44,339 bases of DNA from UBA3839 sp902776985 (GTDB taxonomy: Bacteria > Bacteroidota > Bacteroidia > Bacteroidales > Bacteroidaceae), in contig CACYSD010000036.1 in NCBI GenBank assembly GCA_902776985.1, positions 1 to 44,339 of the forward strand. Direction: 5' to 3'. The stretch's first letter is position 1; every line of letters begins with the position of its first letter. The notes under the pieces were generated by a model. The model worked only from the letters and a program-made list of their open reading frames with translations, did no database searches and was not told where the DNA came from. The translations under genes and the position numbers were made by a program. This document shows positions 41,141 to 44,339 of the stretch, piece after piece.

Positions 41141-43279
41141 ATGAAAAAGTTATTGTATTTTGGGCTATGTCTGTCAGGATTGATTACAATTACATCCTGC
41201 GGTGATTTCCTTGAGACATCAACGCCGTCCGAAACAGATGCCAACTTTGTGTTTTCTAACAGCGAGACCTCTCGTGCAGCCCTTGAAGGAGCCTATGAGC
41301 AATGGAGAGTGACTGCAAATGATTATATTTTCGGAGCAGGACTTTTCTATGCTGCCGATATCGCTGGTTCCGACATAGAGCGTCATCCTGAGAACTTCAG
41401 TAACCAGCCCGGTCGTCACTGGCCGGAGTGTTTCTATCAGAATGGAGCCTATGCAGGCAGTTATGGTCTGTTGAGTTATTTGAAAGAAGGAGATAAAAAC
41501 CCTTACGCAAACCTCTTCTCAGTTATCAGTAAGGCAAATCAGGTCATCAAATATGTATCCGCCATTGACGGCTTTGGCCAGATACTTGAAGCATGTGAAC
41601 CCAGTGCACAGGGACAGATTTACGGAGAGGCAGTCGCCCTGAAAGCCGTGGCATATCGCGAACTGCTGAAATACTTTGGAGATGTTCCTTACCTGAGCGG
41701 TAAGAATACCGACCGTGCAGACCTGTGTGGACGCGACTCCATATACGATGTACTTTTGGACGAGTTGCAGACTGCTGCACCAAACATGTATCGGCTGGGA
41801 GCAATTCCCGGTGTGAAAGGAAAGAACTATATGTCACGAACCTTTGTTGAAGGACTTATCGGACGTATGGCATTGGAAGCTGGCGGCTATCAGACTCGTC
41901 GTGGTGATATCAGGCGAGTTGACGGTAAGGGCAATGTCCTGACCTTCGAGATTATGGGTACAGAGAACAATGGTGCATTCTATGGACGGCGTTCCGACTG
42001 GAGAACCTACTATGAACTGGCCAAGAAGTATTTCAAGGCTGTTATAGACAATCCCGGTACAGCAAGGTTTGTAACCACAGACCCTCGTACCACATCCAAA
42101 GGACGCTCCTACAACAACCCCTACCAATATTTCTTTGAGCAGATGCATCAGGGTGATGAGGTCTTTGCCGACGAAAGCATATATGAATATGTCATGACAC
42201 AAGCTATCCATAGCAACGAACGCCCTTACTCAAACGGACGTCCAAGCACAGCCGGTAATAAGAACTATCCCTGTAAGGCATACGGGCAGGCACGTATTAA
42301 TCCTGCCTTCTACTATGGTATGTTTGACCCCTCCGACCTTCGCCGCGACGTCAGTTGCGTGGTCACTGGTAGCGACGGTGCTTCCGGTACGGAAACCCTC
42401 ATTCCGCTCAAGCCTGGTTCGCAGGCAAAGGGTGGAGGTATATCGCTGAACAAGTGGGACGAGAACCGTCAGAAGTCACCTTATGTTACCAAACAACGTC
42501 AGTCTGGTATCAATGGTTCATACATGCGTATGGCGGAGATATATCTCGGCTATGCAGAAGCCTGTGCCGCATTAGGAGAGGATGAAGAAGCAAAGAACTA
42601 CCTGACAATCATTCGCGACCGTGCTTTCGGAGGCTCAGGCAAGGGAAATGTAGATGAATTCATCGCAAAAGAAGGCTCCCTGCTTGAGGCGATTATCGAC
42701 GAACGAGGCTTTGAGTATGCAGGTGAGGGAGACCGCCGATGGACACTCATCCGTACTGGTCTGGTAGGCAGGAAAATCATGGCAATGAAAGAACTGACCA
42801 GGAAGATGATTGACGGGCTGGAGAAAGACGGATATTATCAGTTCGAGAACGGGAATGTCATCTCCAACTACATTTGGACCAAGACGGTAGATGCCAAATC
42901 ATTGAAAGGACATCGTCTGACAGCCCAGTGCATGGATGAGAGTGATCCCGTGCTCTTTCCCGGATGGCGCGGAGTCAACGACGACTGGACATTGTTTGGT
43001 CTTGACTATAAAGGTAATAACTTGACAAATCTTGCTATCAGGGGACTTTTTACTCCGCTGACTACTGACGAAATAGAGGAATTGGAAGCCGACGGCTATA
43101 AGAAGACCAACTGGGCAGTCGATATCGTCAACAACAGAGACGAATACGACAAGTATTTCTTCTACGACTACGATGGTGAGAAAGCACCCATCTACCTCTG
43201 GCCATTCACACCCAACGTCTGTGCAAATGGAGGTTTCACCAATGGGTACGGATTCAAGAATACAGAAAATGGAGAGTAA
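41141..43279 (+). CDS. RagB/SusD family surface glycan-binding lipoprotein
   Basis: A 712-residue lipoprotein (LITITSCGDFLE, lipidated Cys20) that forms the lid of the SusC transporter at the cell surface. The N-terminal half carries the tetratricopeptide-like helices (SETSRAALEGAYEQW, GEAVALKAVAYRELLKYFGDVPY) and the C-terminal half the RagB hallmark (YMRMAEIYLGYAEACAALGE, AIIDERGFEYAGEGDRRWTLIRTG). Somewhat longer than the typical 500-650. No enzyme gene follows in intact form; the operon is cut short by gene fragments at 43290. Confidence 0.95.
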   Translation: MKKLLYFGLCLSGLITITSCGDFLETSTPSETDANFVFSNSETSRAALEGAYEQWRVTANDYIFGAGLFYAADIAGSDIERHPENFSNQPGRHWPECFYQNGAYAGSYGLLSYLKEGDKNPYANLFSVISKANQVIKYVSAIDGFGQILEACEPSAQGQIYGEAVALKAVAYRELLKYFGDVPYLSGKNTDRADLCGRDSIYDVLLDELQTAAPNMYRLGAIPGVKGKNYMSRTFVEGLIGRMALEAGGYQTRRGDIRRVDGKGNVLTFEIMGTENNGAFYGRRSDWRTYYELAKKYFKAVIDNPGTARFVTTDPRTTSKGRSYNNPYQYFFEQMHQGDEVFADESIYEYVMTQAIHSNERPYSNGRPSTAGNKNYPCKAYGQARINPAFYYGMFDPSDLRRDVSCVVTGSDGASGTETLIPLKPGSQAKGGGISLNKWDENRQKSPYVTKQRQSGINGSYMRMAEIYLGYAEACAALGEDEEAKNYLTIIRDRAFGGSGKGNVDEFIAKEGSLLEAIIDERGFEYAGEGDRRWTLIRTGLVGRKIMAMKELTRKMIDGLEKDGYYQFENGNVISNYIWTKTVDAKSLKGHRLTAQCMDESDPVLFPGWRGVNDDWTLFGLDYKGNNLTNLAIRGLFTPLTTDEIEELEADGYKKTNWAVDIVNNRDEYDKYFFYDYDGEKAPIYLWPFTPNVCANGGFTNGYGFKNTENGE

Positions 43280-43289
43280 GGGGAGTCAC

Positions 43290-43736
43290 CTATAAACGCA
43301 CGCCGAAGAAGACACGTGCCAGCCACTTGTTCTGATTGATTGTAATATCGTCGTTGTTATATATGGAGTTGCTCATGATGAGGGAAGCTCCGATGTTGTA
43401 ACGGGGCGTGAAGTGATAGACGATGGAGGCACGCTCGTTGAAAATCATGTTGAAACACATGCCGTGCTCCTTCATCTTCTCGCCGTTTACCGTCATACGG
43501 TTATGCTTGTAAACCACAAACGATGGGAGGGCAGAGAGGTGGAACAGCCATTGTGAGCGACGTCCGAGTACGAGGTTATAGCCATATCCGCCTCCGAGGG
43601 CTACGTTGGCGAAGGACAGGCGACCCTCTGGAGCCATCGGGCTACGCTCCTTCAACTCTTCGGTTGTCTTGAGGTTTCCTGACTGAACACTGATGCCCGC
43701 CAGCCAGGAACCGGCAGAGCGAAGACGCGGAAATAA
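43290..43736 (-). pseudogene. DUF4421-like beta-barrel protein, C-terminal fragment
   Basis: The minus-strand frame reads LFPRLRSAGSWLAGISVQSG, GGGYGYNLVLGRRSQWLFHL, HNRMTVNGEKM, RYNIGASLIMSNSIYN and ends with WLARVFFGVRL. It resembles the C-terminal half of Bacteroidales DUF4421 outer-membrane-type proteins (the RSAGSW entry, G-x-G-Y-x-Y-x-L strand, final F-x-G-x-x-L). No start codon or N-terminal half is present; upstream the sequence switches at about 43735 to a different gene end on the other strand. Confidence 0.6.
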
Positions 43737-43840
43737 ATAACGTCTATGACATGAACGGCAGGAAACTCTCTAAGCCTCAGAAAGGACTGAACCTTATTCG
43801 TATGAGTAACGGGCAGATAAGAAAGGTGTTGGCTAAATAG
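43730..43840 (+). pseudogene. T9SS type A sorting-domain remnant
   Basis: Plus-strand codons read EINNVYDMNGRKLSKPQKGL, then NLIRMSNGQIRKVLAK and TAG. This is a complete C-terminal sorting signal like those of the phosphoesterase and PL11 genes in this window, but its protein body is missing: just left of 43730 lies the inverted DUF4421-like fragment. The lost gene would have been a secreted protein, plausibly an enzyme of the SusC/D locus (inference). Confidence 0.75.
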
Positions 43841-43899
43841 AATGTCTCATTTCAGACTATGTAGATAATAAACTACGTTGCAAATATACGGAAAACGAA

Positions 43900-44098
43900 A
43901 TGGTTTCAATTGATAATATATGTGTGGAGTTTAGCGCACGTCCGTTGCTGACGGACGTGAGTTTTGTGGTGAATCAGAAGGACAGGATTGCGCTGGTTGG
44001 TAAGAATGGGGCAGGGAAGTCCACTATGCTTAAGATTATTGCAGGACTGCAACAACCTACGAGGGGAACGGTTTCACGGCAGAAGGATGAGGTCATCG
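43900..44098 (+). pseudogene. ABC-F ATPase, N-terminal 67 residues only
   Basis: MVSIDNICVEFSARPLLTDV opens a typical ABC-F protein (ribosome-associated or resistance ATPase with two ABC modules). Walker A is GKNGAGKST at 34-42, followed by MLKIIAGLQQPTRGTVSRQK and DEVIG. Family members then continue with YLPQ and the Q-loop; here the frame diverges at about 44098 into unrelated codons and stops at 44229. The switch coincides with the near-palindrome GATGAGGTCATC at 44087-44098, beyond which the DNA is an inverted gene start. Confidence 0.8.
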
Positions 44099-44247
44099 GT
44101 CTCTATCGAGTGCTTCAGACTCCACTGCGAGGTGTCGGCCTGCAGATTCATCTTCCGCAGGTCCTCCGGGATATAGATCTTCTTGTTCTGTGCCTGCAGG
44201 CTCAAGCTCACCAAAGCGCCAGCCAGTAGTAATGCCGCTCTTTTCAT
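44092..44247 (-). pseudogene. N-terminal fragment of an exported protein
   Basis: ATG at 44247 opens MKRAALLLAGALVSLSLQAQ, a signal peptide, then NKKIYIPEDLRKMNLQADTS, QWSLKHSIETDD, after which the frame stops near 44077. The mature start (I-Y-I/V-P-E-D-L-R-x-M-x-L...W-S) resembles secreted Bacteroidota proteins of a DUF6055-like type, as far as I can recall. Homology is lost exactly where the ABC-F gene begins on the opposite strand. Confidence 0.55.
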
Positions 44248-44259
44248 ATCGATATCAAA

Positions 44260-44339
44260 TTAAAGTCCCATACTTTTTTGGAAGGCCAGTTGTGACGCAT
44301 CAGGGTTTTCCACACAACGGATCATCCAGTTGGCCTTAT
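44260..44339 (-). CDS. C-terminal end of a gene entering from the right edge
   Basis: Partial: the minus-strand frame KANWMIRCVENPDASQLAFQ, KSMGL ends at TAA 44260-44262, 12 bp before the start of the exported-protein fragment. The rest lies outside the window and the family is not recognisable from 25 residues. Confidence 0.4.
   Translation of the reverse strand, partial: KANWMIRCVENPDASQLAFQKSMGL

Noticed and set aside
1..44339. tRNA or rRNA genes
   Set aside because: No cloverleaf with a GTTCnAnnC arm or conserved rRNA stretch was seen by eye; a tRNAscan-type search could confirm.

Overview
The window reads as chromosomal DNA of a Bacteroidota bacterium, most likely a gut- or rumen-type Prevotellaceae member. 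The evidence is a SusC/SusD pair, C-terminal sorting (T9SS) domains, lineage-typical proteins (BT_3928-like, DUF1599, DUF4827, DUF4421) and promoters of the Bacteroidota type (TTTG, about 19-21 bp, TAnnTTTG) in several gene-proximal positions. All family names are from recognition of the translated sequence; no search was run.

Layout. 1-312: hairpins, a degenerate 32-33 bp tandem repeat and a terminator. 313-5845 (minus): exported nitroreductase, a CE15-like esterase, mfd and a possible 46-residue protein. 6107-11914 (plus): a tight run of a polyprenol-phosphate glycosyltransferase, pyrC, a stand-alone methionine synthase activation domain, a membrane phosphoesterase, plsC and a LicD protein. 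11936-15227 (minus): bcp, a BASS transporter and a T9SS-type phosphoesterase. 15395-16490: a graveyard of five abutting gene fragments in alternating orientation. 16512-17300: HAD phosphatase. 17388-25020 (minus): a two-gene pectin operon, a PL11 rhamnogalacturonan lyase with a long beta-strand-repeat stalk and a GH2 enzyme. 25089-25571: relics of an IS5-type transposase and a mobile-element primase. 25599-33568 (minus): dnaK with an abnormal C-terminus, a DUF5362-like membrane protein, glmM, and the conserved cluster DUF1599, BT_3928-like, tpiA, SPOR, folE. 33757-36585 (plus): DUF4827 lipoprotein and dnaG, convergent with rlpA. 36986-37876: a long non-coding region with an operator-like palindrome, a strong promoter and stacked hairpins. 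37877-43279: SusC and SusD. 43290-44339: broken genes joined head to head.

Functional themes. Housekeeping genes (transcription-coupled repair, replication priming, pyrimidine, folate and amino-sugar synthesis, glycolysis, chaperone) are interleaved with glycan-use genes: CE15-like esterase, PL11, GH2 and SusC/D. These fit growth on plant cell-wall polysaccharide, pectin in particular.

The most noteworthy signals are: (1) a dispersed palindromic repeat that sits in frame inside mfd and recurs between genes; (2) dnaK whose reading frame has lost the usual acidic tail and runs through its own terminator; (3) a palindrome-overlapped promoter at 37277-37308 whose transcript would start straight into a terminator hairpin, a candidate small RNA or attenuator; (4) the patchwork of gene termini at 15.4-16.5 kb and 43.3-44.3 kb, either real rearrangement scars or assembly/amplification chimeras; (5) the PL11 plus autotransporter-type repeat architecture.
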